A DNA stretch of 10,575 bases from Rhodothermales bacterium (lineage in GTDB: Bacteria; Bacteroidota; Rhodothermia; Rhodothermales; UBA10348). The position numbers were made by a program, and so were the translations under genes. Within the stretch, counting starts at the first letter, position 1; every line of letters begins with the position of its first letter. Below the pieces are notes generated by a model. It saw only the letters and a program-made list of their open reading frames with translations. It searched no databases and was not told where the DNA came from. Shown one piece after another: positions 1 to 8,057 of this stretch. The DNA is taken from assembly GCA_030833605.1 (NCBI GenBank), contig JAURGV010000066.1:1-10575 (forward strand), read 5' to 3'.

Positions 1-348
1 ATAATCATGACGGTTTTTGTGTTCATTTTTTTTGATGGTCTTTTCTACCACATTCTGGGTAGCAATGCCCGCATGGTCCATTCCTGGAACCCACAATGCT
101 TCAAAACCCTGCATTCTGCGCAATCGGGTCAACGCATCTTGAACCGTATCCTGCAAGGCATGACCCATGTGCAACCGTCCGGTAACGTTCGGCGGAGGCA
201 TCACAATCACATGCGGTTCCTTGGTTGAAGTGGCATCCGACTTAAACAGTTGGTTTTCTTCCCAATGGGCGTACCACTTCTGTTCAATCGTTGCTGGGTC
301 GTATTTACCGCGTTCCGCGAGCTTTTTTCCTTCGGCAGGGGATGCCAT
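1..348 (-). CDS. valS: Valine--tRNA ligase, N-terminal part (cut by window edge)
   Basis: Cytoplasmic class I aminoacyl-tRNA synthetase that charges tRNA-Val with valine. Only the first 116 codons are in the window; the rest lies beyond the left edge. Read on the minus strand, the protein begins [18 protein letters not shown] and has the usual ValS opening 'YDP..IE.KWY..WE' at about residues 16-30. Next comes [14 protein letters not shown] at about 51-64, which carries the HIGH-type ATP-binding signature as HMGH (60-63). The block [13 protein letters not shown], typical of ValS, follows at about 90-102. The ATG at 346-348 is the natural start because the family's usual N-terminus follows at once. 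No clear Shine-Dalgarno sequence precedes it. The gene is divergent from the nucleoside kinase gene across 258 bp. IleS and LeuS share the HIGH motif, but the PPPNVTG and [10 protein letters not shown] blocks identify ValS. Confidence 0.96.
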   Translation of the reverse strand, partial: MASPAEGKKLAERGKYDPATIEQKWYAHWEENQLFKSDATSTKEPHVIVMPPPNVTGRLHMGHALQDTVQDALTRLRRMQGFEALWVPGMDHAGIATQNVVEKTIKKNEHKNRHDY

Positions 349-606
349 GGGTCCTGAGGTTTGTTTCTTTTAGCAGAAACAACGAAGATACACTGTTTTG
401 CGAGTTCTTCCTTCGAGAAAGCGCGAATTTGACGTTAGATTGGAGTGGAGATCCAGGGGCCTTGTTCCGAAAGGTTTGAATGGAATCAGTAAACCATCCT
501 GCCTCTTAGAAATTTTACTTGGATCAAAAATCGAGCGAGCAACTCCACCTAGAAAGTCCTAGATTTTCATACCCACCCGTTATTCTATAACACAACGATT
601 CATTAC

Positions 607-1245
607 GTGCCTTACTCAGGAAAAAAGTACGTCGCCATTGCAGGCAATATTGGCGCAGGCAAAAGCTCTCTGACGACCATTCTTTCCAATTATTTTAAAT
701 GGGAAGCCTATTTCGAGCGCGTGGACGACAACCCCTATCTATCTGATTTTTATGAAGATATGTTCAGGTGGTCGTTCAACCTGCAAGTGTTTTTCCTTTC
801 TTCTCGATTTGAGCAACAGCGCGCCATCGAGGAGGCTCCTCACAGTGTGGTTCAGGATCGATCCATTTACGAGGACGCCGAGATTTTTGCCAAGAACTTA
901 CACGAAATGGGGTTGATGTCGGCCCGGGACTTCGAAAATTACAACGCTCTGTTTGCCACCATGACCTCTTACCTCAAACCACCCGATTTGCTGGTGTATT
1001 TGAGGGCTTCCGTTCCCACATTGGTCAGTCATATTCAATCCCGTGGGCGTGAATTTGAAAGCACCATTCGTATTGAGTATTTAGAACGACTCAATAAACA
1101 CTACGAAGATTGGGTCAGTCGATATGACCTCGGACCCAAGATCATTATTGACGTTAACGAGCTCGATTTCGTTAATGAACCGCAAGATCAGTCGGCCATC
1201 GTTTCCCAAATTGAAGCGCGTTTATACGGACTTTTCCCAGGGTAG
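607..1245 (+). CDS. Deoxynucleoside kinase (dNK family, deoxyadenosine/deoxyguanosine kinase type)
   Basis: Cytoplasmic salvage enzyme expected to phosphorylate deoxynucleosides to 5'-monophosphates using a nucleoside triphosphate. The 212-residue length is normal for bacterial dNKs. Visible motifs are the P-loop GNIGAGKS (13-20); a likely catalytic Glu37 followed by DDNPYLSDFY (40-49); the Gln in SFNLQVFF (Q60) expected to contact the base; DRSIYED (84-90), the family's (E/D)RS motif; and an Arg-rich lid SRGREFE (145-151). The start is GTG at 607: the P-loop begins only 12 residues later and the next Met (M52) would remove it. No Shine-Dalgarno sequence is evident. The 3' end is 37 bp before the outer membrane protein gene. 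Which deoxynucleoside is preferred cannot be read from the sequence; related Bacteroidetes enzymes are usually annotated as purine-specific. Confidence 0.93.
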   Translation: MPYSGKKYVAIAGNIGAGKSSLTTILSNYFKWEAYFERVDDNPYLSDFYEDMFRWSFNLQVFFLSSRFEQQRAIEEAPHSVVQDRSIYEDAEIFAKNLHEMGLMSARDFENYNALFATMTSYLKPPDLLVYLRASVPTLVSHIQSRGREFESTIRIEYLERLNKHYEDWVSRYDLGPKIIIDVNELDFVNEPQDQSAIVSQIEARLYGLFPG

Positions 1246-1282
1246 GCATTCTCACATGAACATTGGACGTCCTTTTCCAGGT

Positions 1283-3169
1283 ATGAAACGCTACTATGTT
1301 ACTGCATCACTGGGATTGTGCTTCATTTTTCATGGTTTAACCGCATCTGGACAGACGGTCGATTCGGTTCACGTTTCGCCACTCCAACAACCCTCCTTAT
1401 CTACAAGCCACGAATTTGCGTGGAAACCGGGTGTTTTTGGCCACACGTTTGGATATGCGGGTTGGACGGACGGCATTGCACCTATGGGCACGGACCCTAA
1501 TCGCGTACCCGTTCGAGTTGGAAATTTGCGTTTTAATGATGGGTTTACTGGCATTCCAAGGCTAGATATCGTTCCTGTGACGTGGCTGGAAACGCTTAGT
1601 CTATCGCCAAATTTGTCGATTGAGGGTTCGTTTGATTCGCTCGCCAGCGGTACACCCTTTACGTTAGTACGCTATGAATCGTCGGGGAGCGGCGGACAAG
1701 CGGTAAGGACCTTACACGTCCAAAATCGAACGGTAAAACTGGGATCTACTACTGCCAAATTGCAAACGGCCTTCGGCTATGCGGGAGCGAGTGGTACGGG
1801 TGAATACGATGGATCAGCCCTGCGTCGTGGACGGGAGGTGTCGGCCCGGATCGCGCTTAATCTGAAAAACTGGTCGGTACAGCTGTTCGATGTCGCAAGT
1901 CGAAAACGGGTTGGGGCTCACGGGGGTGTCCTGCCCATAAATGGCGCAAGCCCCTCTTCCATCTACCAACGTCTCGGTGCTACCGTTCAGGACGAAAACG
2001 CAAGACGCAGGAGCCTCAGAAACGATTTTACCCTTTCCGGAGCGACCACTGTGCGTGGATATGACGCCACCATTGCAGGGATTTGGACGAAACAAACCTT
2101 GGACTTCGGGGATGATTCGATTCGAGAAAAAGGAGTGCTGTCGTCTATTGGCACCGAGGCCACGTTCTCCCGGCTGTTCGAACAAGTTGCCTTTTTGCAG
2201 CGCTTCCAGGTTGAACTTCAACTGGCCTCGCATCGGGAATCGGTTGTCTCGGGTACCATTTACGGCGATGAACTGCCTTCCGCTCGATCCTGGGGATCCG
2301 CCGAACTTCGGGTGAACGGCACCGCCGGATCTGCGATGTACGCTGTGTCTGCAGGGCCGGGATTCGGCGATGGTCGCTCGTGGGGAGTTTTTGATGCGAG
2401 CGCGGCTTTAGAAAAAGGAGCATTTAGAGCCCAAGTCGCCGCTCATCGTGCTGGACGGCGCTTGACGTGGCACGAGCGTGACGGATTTGGATCGGTCGTG
2501 ACCTCTTCTTTGCAGGAGCCCAACAAACCTATCGAGCAGTTCGTTTCAACGACCATAAGCTGGTTGCCCAACCTATTTTCCTTTTTCTGGACGGGTCTAA
2601 TCGAGAGAAATACAGATTTGCTAGTGTCACAACTGGGGCCAGACCAAAAGGTGGCTACGGTGTTGTCGCTTCCCGGAACGGCTTCTGCGACAGTGATGAG
2701 TATGGAGATCGGATTTCGAGATCGTACGTCCAAAGGAATTTGGGCCAAACTAAATCCTGTGTTGAGGTCTACTTCTACCGATCAACCCTCTGACTTAGCC
2801 ACGGCGTGGAAGGAATCCATGCCATCGAGTTGGGCATCCGTTTCTTTAGGTTGGAAATCGATTTTATTCGATGGGGACTTAGATTTAAATGTTTATTTGC
2901 GTGCAAGAGCTTGGTCCGAAATGGGTGGCCTAAGATTGCACACCCCAACTGGCATTTTGGCGCTTCCGAATGACCCAACAGAACGAGTCGACGCGAATTG
3001 GCTCGTGGATTTTGTCGCAGAAGCTGGAATTAGAGACGCGATAATCTTCTTTTCTAGAGAGAATTTTTTGTCCGGGACTACGTTGTTATATGGCAACACG
3101 ATTATTCCTGACTACCCTTTAGCAGAACAGCGGACGCGATTTGGCGTGTATTGGCCTATTAGCAACTAA
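1283..3169 (+). CDS. Predicted outer membrane beta-barrel protein with TonB-plug-like module
   Basis: A 628-residue exported protein, probably an outer membrane barrel; substrate unknown. The start at 1283 gives a clean signal peptide (MKRYYVTASLGLCFIFHGLTASG) with predicted cleavage between G23 and Q24. An in-frame ATG at 1256 would add nine residues before the basic start of that peptide, and the frame stays open back into the kinase gene. Residues about 75-111 (VGNLRFNDGFTGIPRLDIVP and on) resemble the end of a TonB-receptor plug, where a short 'N-G-x-P..D..P...IE' segment leads into the barrel. The rest is a long series of alternating polar/hydrophobic strands rich in Ser, Thr, Gly and Trp. 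It ends in RTRFGVYWPISN, like the last strand of TonB-type barrels. There is no full plug domain or TonB box, so it is not a complete receptor. The barrel call is an inference from composition and context. Confidence 0.7.
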   Translation: MKRYYVTASLGLCFIFHGLTASGQTVDSVHVSPLQQPSLSTSHEFAWKPGVFGHTFGYAGWTDGIAPMGTDPNRVPVRVGNLRFNDGFTGIPRLDIVPVTWLETLSLSPNLSIEGSFDSLASGTPFTLVRYESSGSGGQAVRTLHVQNRTVKLGSTTAKLQTAFGYAGASGTGEYDGSALRRGREVSARIALNLKNWSVQLFDVASRKRVGAHGGVLPINGASPSSIYQRLGATVQDENARRRSLRNDFTLSGATTVRGYDATIAGIWTKQTLDFGDDSIREKGVLSSIGTEATFSRLFEQVAFLQRFQVELQLASHRESVVSGTIYGDELPSARSWGSAELRVNGTAGSAMYAVSAGPGFGDGRSWGVFDASAALEKGAFRAQVAAHRAGRRLTWHERDGFGSVVTSSLQEPNKPIEQFVSTTISWLPNLFSFFWTGLIERNTDLLVSQLGPDQKVATVLSLPGTASATVMSMEIGFRDRTSKGIWAKLNPVLRSTSTDQPSDLATAWKESMPSSWASVSLGWKSILFDGDLDLNVYLRARAWSEMGGLRLHTPTGILALPNDPTERVDANWLVDFVAEAGIRDAIIFFSRENFLSGTTLLYGNTIIPDYPLAEQRTRFGVYWPISN

Positions 3170-3220
3170 ATGCTGCAGTGCCCTCTAACCTTTTAGAGAA
3201 TCTCCGTATACGTCATCATT

Positions 3221-4066
3221 ATGACCTCTACGCCCCCATATCATCATTTGTTATCCGAATACGAACGTCGGGCCCTTGAAGAAATTCAGGCTTGGAGAAA
3301 TCCACCGCAGACCTGGTTTTCGTCGGTCCAAGCCAAGGCTTCAGAGACCTGGAATGGGGTGACGGAACTGGTTCACAAGGTACCTGGAGTCGAATGGACC
3401 ATGGAAAACGTGGTAACGGGACTTCTGGAACTGACCAATGAAATCACGCAAGATTCCGTTTGGACGGATGCGGTAATCAAGGATTTTCGGAGTCACGGGC
3501 ATTCTTTTAACGATCTGGCTGAAGTTCGATCGTTAGATCTCGAGCAGGTGGACCTCGTGTTGGCCGGGCTAGATAAAAAATATGTTGGACTGGCAACGGT
3601 AGAAGGCGCGGCGACCGGCCTTGCCGGCGCCGCGGGAATCGTCCCCGACCTAGTGGCATTGGTTTCGATAAACCTCAGGGCTGCAGGTGAATACGCAGCG
3701 TATTGCGGTTTTGACACCACCCGTTCGGAAGAAAGGCTTTTTGCGATGGAGCTGCTCGATACGGTAGCTCAACCTACCACCAACAGGAAAAAGGTAACTA
3801 TTGCCCCCGTAGTGCGGACGGCTTCTAAAGTAGCTCGAAAAACCGGCTCCCAAGTGCTGGAGCAAGTGGGAATTGGCAATGCCTTTGAAGCGGTGGCCCG
3901 TCGACTGGGCATTTCCTTAACCGAGAAAAAGTTAGCCCAAATCGTACCCGTAACGGGGGCGTTTATTGGGGGCGGATTAAATTACCTGTACACCACGAAT
4001 GTGTGTCAGACCGCCCACTTTTTGTATAGAGAGCGATTCATTCACGCCAAGTACTCCGCTTTATAA
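3221..4066 (+). CDS. EcsC family protein
   Basis: A 281-residue protein matching the EcsC family, named after the third gene of the Bacillus ecs ABC-transporter operon; its biochemical role is not established. The conserved core is visible: a Gly/Ala-rich hydrophobic stretch EGAATGLAGAAGIVPDL followed by VSINLRAAGEYAAYCGFD (about 128-165), and a second block LTEKKLAQIVPVTGAFIGGGLNY followed by FLYRERFI (about 233-275). The hydrophobic blocks could associate with a membrane, but no signal peptide is present. The ATG at 3221 has no obvious Shine-Dalgarno sequence. The gene lies 51 bp after the barrel protein gene on the same strand and ends 9 bp from the convergent methyltransferase gene. No ecsA/ecsB transporter genes are in the window, so the family name does not imply that partnership here. 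Confidence 0.85.
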   Translation: MTSTPPYHHLLSEYERRALEEIQAWRNPPQTWFSSVQAKASETWNGVTELVHKVPGVEWTMENVVTGLLELTNEITQDSVWTDAVIKDFRSHGHSFNDLAEVRSLDLEQVDLVLAGLDKKYVGLATVEGAATGLAGAAGIVPDLVALVSINLRAAGEYAAYCGFDTTRSEERLFAMELLDTVAQPTTNRKKVTIAPVVRTASKVARKTGSQVLEQVGIGNAFEAVARRLGISLTEKKLAQIVPVTGAFIGGGLNYLYTTNVCQTAHFLYRERFIHAKYSAL

Positions 4067-4075
4067 GGGCTTAGG

Positions 4076-5056
4076 CTAGCGGCTAAACTTCAACGGCGGA
4101 TTGGATGTGGCTATCTTCTTGAACTTGCACACAAAAAAGCCTTCCATGTGCTCTGACGGCATCAAACGACACGCATGTTGAACCGCTGAATGGTATTCTT
4201 TTTTCCGCCACATTCCGATAGGCTGCATGCGTTCTGCGAGGTCTAACGCTATGGGCTGCACCTCCAAACAGTCCCCAAAGGAATTCAGCACATAGTCTAC
4301 CGCCCCTTCATTTTCTTCCGGAGACAACGCGCAAGTAGAATACACGAGAGTTCCTCCAGGCTTCAGGGCATGGACAGCCGAAAAAAGAAGTCTACGCTGT
4401 TTCCGAACCATTTCTTTTACCTTGGAGGCATTCCAAAAACCGAAGGAATGTTCGTCGCTAAGCTGAAAACGGCCCTCACTAGAACACGGCGCATCCAACA
4501 AGACCCGGTCAAAATGCTCAGGCCGATACTTCCAGACATTGGTCCCATCTTGAAGAAACACGCGAATGTGACCTGCGCCATGCATCGAAAGATTGTCCTG
4601 CAGCTTGAATTTGCGCTTCCGGACTACTTCTACCGCTGCAATTTCATCCTCAGGATGGGATAAACCCGCGATTTGAATCGTTTTGCTACCTGGAGCGGCA
4701 GCCAAGTCCAACACTTTTAGCCCCGGAGTAATATCTAAGAACCGAACCGGGAGTTGGCTTGCGAACCCTTGAATGTAGACCAACTGAGTCCGTACAGCCG
4801 TAGAAGCCAGCAACAAATCCCTATCTGAAAACTCAACCCATCCCGCATCCGAGAAGAGTTCGGACCGGTGGTAGGGTACTTTTTCCTCGTCCAACAAGTT
4901 AAACGCATCTTGCACAGACCCTTTTAAGGTGTTGATGCGGAACCATGTATGCCGTTTAGCATCGAACCCATTTATGACATCCTTGAAAACGTCGGGGCCA
5001 AATACAACCTCATAGCGCTCTAAAAAGGCTTTGGGGAACGAAGAAGGAATTTTCAT
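4076..5056 (-). CDS. RsmB/NOP-family RNA (cytosine-C5)-methyltransferase
   Basis: SAM-dependent enzyme that probably methylates C5 of a cytosine in rRNA (RsmB/RsmF/NOP2 superfamily); the exact target cannot be told. With the start at 5056 it has 326 residues. It shows an N-terminal family segment with WFRINTLK (38-45), the RNA-methyltransferase linker YIQGFASQLPV (94-104), SAM motif I LDLAAAPGSKT (116-126), motif IV LLDAPCSSEGRF (186-197) with C191, and motif VI STCALSPEENE (240-250) with the presumed nucleophile C242. Both cysteines of this class are present. An in-frame ATG at 5158 would add 34 residues that look unlike the family, so I prefer the internal ATG, where MKIPSSFPKAFLERY matches the usual beginning. 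It is shorter than E. coli RsmF and has no room for that enzyme's C-terminal domains. It diverges from clpX and converges with the EcsC gene. Confidence 0.88.
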   Translation of the reverse strand: MKIPSSFPKAFLERYEVVFGPDVFKDVINGFDAKRHTWFRINTLKGSVQDAFNLLDEEKVPYHRSELFSDAGWVEFSDRDLLLASTAVRTQLVYIQGFASQLPVRFLDITPGLKVLDLAAAPGSKTIQIAGLSHPEDEIAAVEVVRKRKFKLQDNLSMHGAGHIRVFLQDGTNVWKYRPEHFDRVLLDAPCSSEGRFQLSDEHSFGFWNASKVKEMVRKQRRLLFSAVHALKPGGTLVYSTCALSPEENEGAVDYVLNSFGDCLEVQPIALDLAERMQPIGMWRKKEYHSAVQHACRLMPSEHMEGFFVCKFKKIATSNPPLKFSR

Positions 5057-5236
5057 GCCGATCAATTCTAAACTATTGAGTGGTTGAGCACTACATTCTG
5101 AAGCAAATCCAAAATAATCATTTAAGGGATTGCCGGTTTGGTGCGATATATAAGCCATGGCACGCTGGTTAATCGTGCGTCATTTTTAGGCCTTCTTTGA
5201 GGGTTTTGTTAACATTTTTGCAGAAACTACTTCGAA

Positions 5237-6520
5237 ATGAGTAACCACAACCACGACGACGATGTAATACGGTGTTCCTTTTGTGGACGAACCGCACATG
5301 AAGTAACCTCTATGGTTGCTGGACCGGAAGTTTACATCTGTGATCGGTGTATCAGTGACGCATCGGGAATTGTGAGTAGCGATGTTACGCTATCCACCTC
5401 TCGCAAACCATCTGCTGCAGCTGGCACTCGTTCGAGCAGTGCTAAAAGAAGGCTGTCCCCACTTGAAATGAAATCTGCTCTCGACGAATATGTTGTCGGG
5501 CAGGATCAGGCGAAAAAAGCCCTCTCGGTGGCAGTCTACAATCATTACAAGCGGATTGATTCGTCTGAGTATTATACAGACTACCAGGACGTTGAACTTG
5601 AAAAGTCAAATATTCTACTGATTGGCCCCACCGGTACAGGAAAAACCCTGTTGGCAAAAACATTGGCTCGCGTATTGGATGTACAATTTTGTATATCCGA
5701 TGCAACAGCACTGACGGAAGCTGGATATGTCGGTGAAGATGTCGAAAGCATTTTGGCTAACCTGCTTCACGCCGCAGATTTTAATGTAGAGCGTGCAGAA
5801 CGTGGCATTATCTACATTGACGAAGTAGACAAAGTCGCTCGTAAATCGGACAATGCATCGATAACTCGCGACGTATCAGGCGAAGGGGTGCAGCAGGCTC
5901 TCTTGAAAATACTTGAAGGCACTGTGGCGGGCGTTCCCCCGAAAGGTGGGCGTAAGCATCCTGAGCAAAGCTTAATTAACATCAATACCTCCAACATTCT
6001 GTTTATTTGTGGTGGAGCTTTTGATGGCCTAAACGAAGTCATTGCCAGCCGTATTTCTTCCAACTCTATTGGATTTACAGCCGACTTCAAACACAAAATC
6101 GACAAATTCGACCCTTCGATATTTCAGCATGTCGAACCCGACGACTTGGTTCGTTTTGGGCTTATTCCTGAGCTGATTGGTCGCTTACCCGTTATTTCAG
6201 CATTGGATAACCTTTCTGAAGAAGCGATGCGCAATATCCTTTTGGAGCCTAAAAACGCACTGTTGAAGCAATATCAGAAGTTATTCTCCATGGATGGCAT
6301 GGACCTGATGTTCCAGGACGATGCAGTAACCGCGATTGTCAAAAAAGCCAAAGCATTGGGAACTGGAGCTCGCGGCTTGAGAGCCGTTCTAGAGGACACC
6401 ATGCTTGAAATCATGTTCAATGTCCATGAAAAATCGAGCATAGGACGCTGTGTGATCACGAGAGAGACCGTCGAGCACAAAGCAGAACCCGTGTTCGAAC
6501 CCAAAAAGGCTACGGCCTAG
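5237..6520 (+). CDS. clpX: ATP-dependent Clp protease ATP-binding subunit ClpX
   Basis: AAA+ unfoldase that feeds substrates to ClpP in the cytoplasm. All 427 residues are present, a normal length. The N-terminal C4 zinc finger uses C13, C16, C35 and C38. The AAA+ module shows Walker A GPTGTGKT (130-137), pore-1 loop GYVG (163-166), Walker B with D195-E196, the RKH pore loop within [10 protein letters not shown], the arginine finger region ELIGRLPV (R316) and sensor 2 GTGARGLR (R379). The ClpP-docking tripeptide IGF is kept at 278-280, so it should work with ClpP although no clpP lies next to it. The ATG at 5237 leads straight into the zinc finger. It is divergent from the methyltransferase gene, so promoters for both should lie between 5057 and 5236; no strong promoter match was found there. 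Its stop is 7 bp from the end of the convergent small membrane protein gene. Confidence 0.97.
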   Translation: MSNHNHDDDVIRCSFCGRTAHEVTSMVAGPEVYICDRCISDASGIVSSDVTLSTSRKPSAAAGTRSSSAKRRLSPLEMKSALDEYVVGQDQAKKALSVAVYNHYKRIDSSEYYTDYQDVELEKSNILLIGPTGTGKTLLAKTLARVLDVQFCISDATALTEAGYVGEDVESILANLLHAADFNVERAERGIIYIDEVDKVARKSDNASITRDVSGEGVQQALLKILEGTVAGVPPKGGRKHPEQSLININTSNILFICGGAFDGLNEVIASRISSNSIGFTADFKHKIDKFDPSIFQHVEPDDLVRFGLIPELIGRLPVISALDNLSEEAMRNILLEPKNALLKQYQKLFSMDGMDLMFQDDAVTAIVKKAKALGTGARGLRAVLEDTMLEIMFNVHEKSSIGRCVITRETVEHKAEPVFEPKKATA

Positions 6521-6527
6521 GCGCTGA

Positions 6528-6905
6528 TTAAGAGCGAGTCACGGTAAACGTTGACCCCCACCAGGTGACCGGAACGAGTAGCAAAAGGAAAGCCATGTTG
6601 TACCAAATGGGTAACAGGTTCCACGATGCTAGTTGGACGGGAATTCCCGTGGCTAAAAGCGCTCCGGCAAGGATCAGTGTATCGCGCTTTACTTTTACTT
6701 TCGATATTTTTGCGCCAACGTATCCGGCCAATGCCGACGCGATGATGCTCAGCACCAGGTAGACTACCAGCGTAGACGTATCCGAGCTATATCCCGCCTC
6801 GTCGTGCGTGGATGCCATGACACTTCGAATTGCCGCACTTCCCCCTAGAAACACGACCGTCCAGGTTACGTATCCGGCTAAAACGGCGATGATGCTCATT
6901 ATCAT
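6528..6905 (-). CDS. Small four-helix membrane protein, function unknown
   Basis: A 125-residue protein I do not recognise. It has four predicted transmembrane helices at about residues 3-22, 46-66, 75-93 and 95-116. A polar loop (about 27-45, containing STHDEAGYSSDTST) lies between helices 1 and 2, and a basic segment (KISKVKVKRD) between helices 2 and 3. The positive charge would place that segment on the cytoplasmic side. The start is ATG at 6905; a second ATG two codons later (6899) is equally plausible. The strong helix pattern and the fit between clpX and yihY with almost no wasted space suggest a real gene. It is convergent with clpX and divergent from yihY. Without a database search no family can be assigned; an orphan integral inner membrane protein is all the sequence supports. 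Confidence 0.72.
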   Translation of the reverse strand: MIMSIIAVLAGYVTWTVVFLGGSAAIRSVMASTHDEAGYSSDTSTLVVYLVLSIIASALAGYVGAKISKVKVKRDTLILAGALLATGIPVQLASWNLLPIWYNMAFLLLLVPVTWWGSTFTVTRS

Positions 6906-6922
6906 AAGTGTTTACGTCGGTT

Positions 6923-6930
6923 TATTTTTG
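6923..6930 (+). promoter_or_regulatory. Possible upstream -7 element (TAnnTTTG)
   Basis: TATTTTTG matches the Bacteroidetes -7 consensus TAnnTTTG exactly. It lies about 107 bp before the yihY ATG, in the 132-bp region between the small membrane protein gene and yihY. I see no TTTG-type -33 element at a suitable distance, and the stretch is T-rich, so this may be a chance match. If used, it would give a leader of about 100 nt. Confidence 0.25.
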
Positions 6931-7002
6931 AGTCTCTACCTAAAAACTAGGACTTGCTCTTAATAAATCATACTAAATCCAAGACCCAACTTGCAAATGC
7001 GC

Positions 7003-7033
7003 TTTTATCCGATCTGCTTGAAGCCTAAGTTTG
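7003..7033 (+). promoter_or_regulatory. Bacteroidetes-type promoter abutting the yihY start
   Basis: TAAGTTTG at 7026-7033 is an exact match to the -7 consensus TAnnTTTG. Nineteen bases upstream lies TTTT (7003-7006), a one-mismatch version of the -33 element TTTG, within the known spacing for this promoter class. The ATG of yihY begins only five bases after the -7 element. Transcription would therefore start at or within a few bases of the start codon, giving a leaderless or nearly leaderless message. This is read from the sequence; no transcription data are available. Confidence 0.5.
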
Positions 7034-7037
7034 CATA

Positions 7038-8024
7038 ATGAGAATTCGCATCAATCTTAGCGGCTTGATCGGTGTCCCTAAATATTACATCAAGGGACTC
7101 GTTAAGGAGTTATACAACAATAATGTGTTTCTTTGGGCGCAGGCGATTGCGTTCAAGGTCCTCATTACAATCGTTCCGTTGGTTGTTCTTGGAACCGGAT
7201 TGGCTGGAAGTATTCTCAAACGTGAACGTCCTTTTAGATCGGTTGAGGCCCTGATTCGAGATTTTTTACCCTCGTATCAATCCGACCAAATCATTTCTTT
7301 TCTAAGTCAACTTCAGACGGTAAGCGGAACGCTTACGTGGATCGGTATCGTTGGTCTGATTTTAACCTCGGTCACCCTATTTACTACGCTCCGGACTGTG
7401 TTGGCGAATGTTTTTGCGGAAGAATGGCACGAACACCGCTCCATTCTTGGTGGATACGCTTTCGATTTCCGCATGGCGATTCAAGTAGGCTTGTTCTTCG
7501 TCGCTTCCACCGCCATTACGCTGGCTCAAAGAACGGTGAACACACCCTCGGCGGACAGCTTGTCTCTAGTAGGATTGGATCCTGTAGTGGTGCAGGAAGG
7601 CCTGCGACAAGCGCTGGAATATTTTGGAGTGGTCTTACCGCTATTGTTGAGCACAGCCATGTTCTTCCAACTCATCTATTTTACGCCGCTTCCTCGTCCC
7701 CCGTGGCGCAGCGCGCTTTCTGGGGCCCTGTTTACAGCCGTTTTGTGGGAGGCCGCTAAAATTGGATTCACCTCCTACGCGACAAGTTTTGGTAGCTTTG
7801 AACAAACCGGTCTGGCCGCGCTCGGAGACAGTTTTGTAATGGTTATTGTGATTGTGTTTTGGGCCTATTTTTCGGGCCTAATCCTAACGATGGGAGCCAT
7901 AATTACACTTTTGCACGAGCGAAAACACCGCAAATTGCAATTAGCGGATGAATCAGAAAGCAACCTAGTTGACGTTGAAGCCAATACGTACTCAGTAATT
8001 GCTCGCGAACTCGACGAGGAATAA
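7038..8024 (+). CDS. yihY: YihY/BrkB-family inner membrane protein
   Basis: A 328-residue polytopic inner membrane protein of the YihY/virulence factor BrkB family. Older annotations of this family as RNase BN are considered wrong, and the molecular function is not settled. Six membrane segments are visible: about 31-58 (with the family-typical AQAIAFKVLITIVPL), 95-122, 142-165, 190-215, 226-250 and 264-293. The conserved stretch YFTPLPRPPWRSALSGALF runs into helix 5, followed by WEAAKIGFTSYATSFGSF. The last helix ends with LILTMGAIITLLHE. The tail (about 294-328) is charged, mostly acidic, and probably cytoplasmic. The ATG at 7038 begins just ahead of the family's first conserved region, and a strong promoter match sits directly before it. 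tamA begins 33 bp after its stop, so the two are probably co-transcribed. Confidence 0.9.
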   Translation: MRIRINLSGLIGVPKYYIKGLVKELYNNNVFLWAQAIAFKVLITIVPLVVLGTGLAGSILKRERPFRSVEALIRDFLPSYQSDQIISFLSQLQTVSGTLTWIGIVGLILTSVTLFTTLRTVLANVFAEEWHEHRSILGGYAFDFRMAIQVGLFFVASTAITLAQRTVNTPSADSLSLVGLDPVVVQEGLRQALEYFGVVLPLLLSTAMFFQLIYFTPLPRPPWRSALSGALFTAVLWEAAKIGFTSYATSFGSFEQTGLAALGDSFVMVIVIVFWAYFSGLILTMGAIITLLHERKHRKLQLADESESNLVDVEANTYSVIARELDEE

Positions 8025-8057
8025 GGATCTACCTGTTGCGTGAGGCATTTGCATAGT

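Noticed and set aside
383..390. TATCTTCG on the minus strand as a valS -7 promoter element
   Set aside because: It has one mismatch to TAnnTTTG and no -33 element at the right distance.
349..606. The valS/kinase intergenic region as a site of an RNA gene, riboswitch or T-box
   Set aside because: No strong stem-loops, T-box-like sequence or exact promoter consensus could be found by eye. Short open frames here have no protein-like features.
3183..3198. CTCTAA-CCTT-TTAGAG inverted repeat after the barrel protein gene, as a terminator
   Set aside because: The stem is only six base pairs, mostly A-T, and is not followed by a run of T, so it does not qualify as an intrinsic terminator.
4064..4090. 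Short palindromic sequence (around TTAG..CTAA) at the convergent EcsC/methyltransferase ends, as a bidirectional terminator
   Set aside because: The stem is about four base pairs and there is no T tract on either strand. Part of it is coding sequence.
5196..5220. TTTG (5196-5199) and CATTTTTG (5213-5220) as a clpX promoter
   Set aside because: The -7 candidate has a mismatch at its first base and the spacing of 13 bp is shorter than known for this promoter class.
6939..6951. CCTA-AAAAC-TAGG inverted repeat as an operator in the yihY upstream region
   Set aside because: Four-base arms are too short to stand out from chance.
8040..8057. GTG at 8040 as the tamA start
   Set aside because: It would add MRHLHS before a signal peptide that already begins well with MKRL at 8058.
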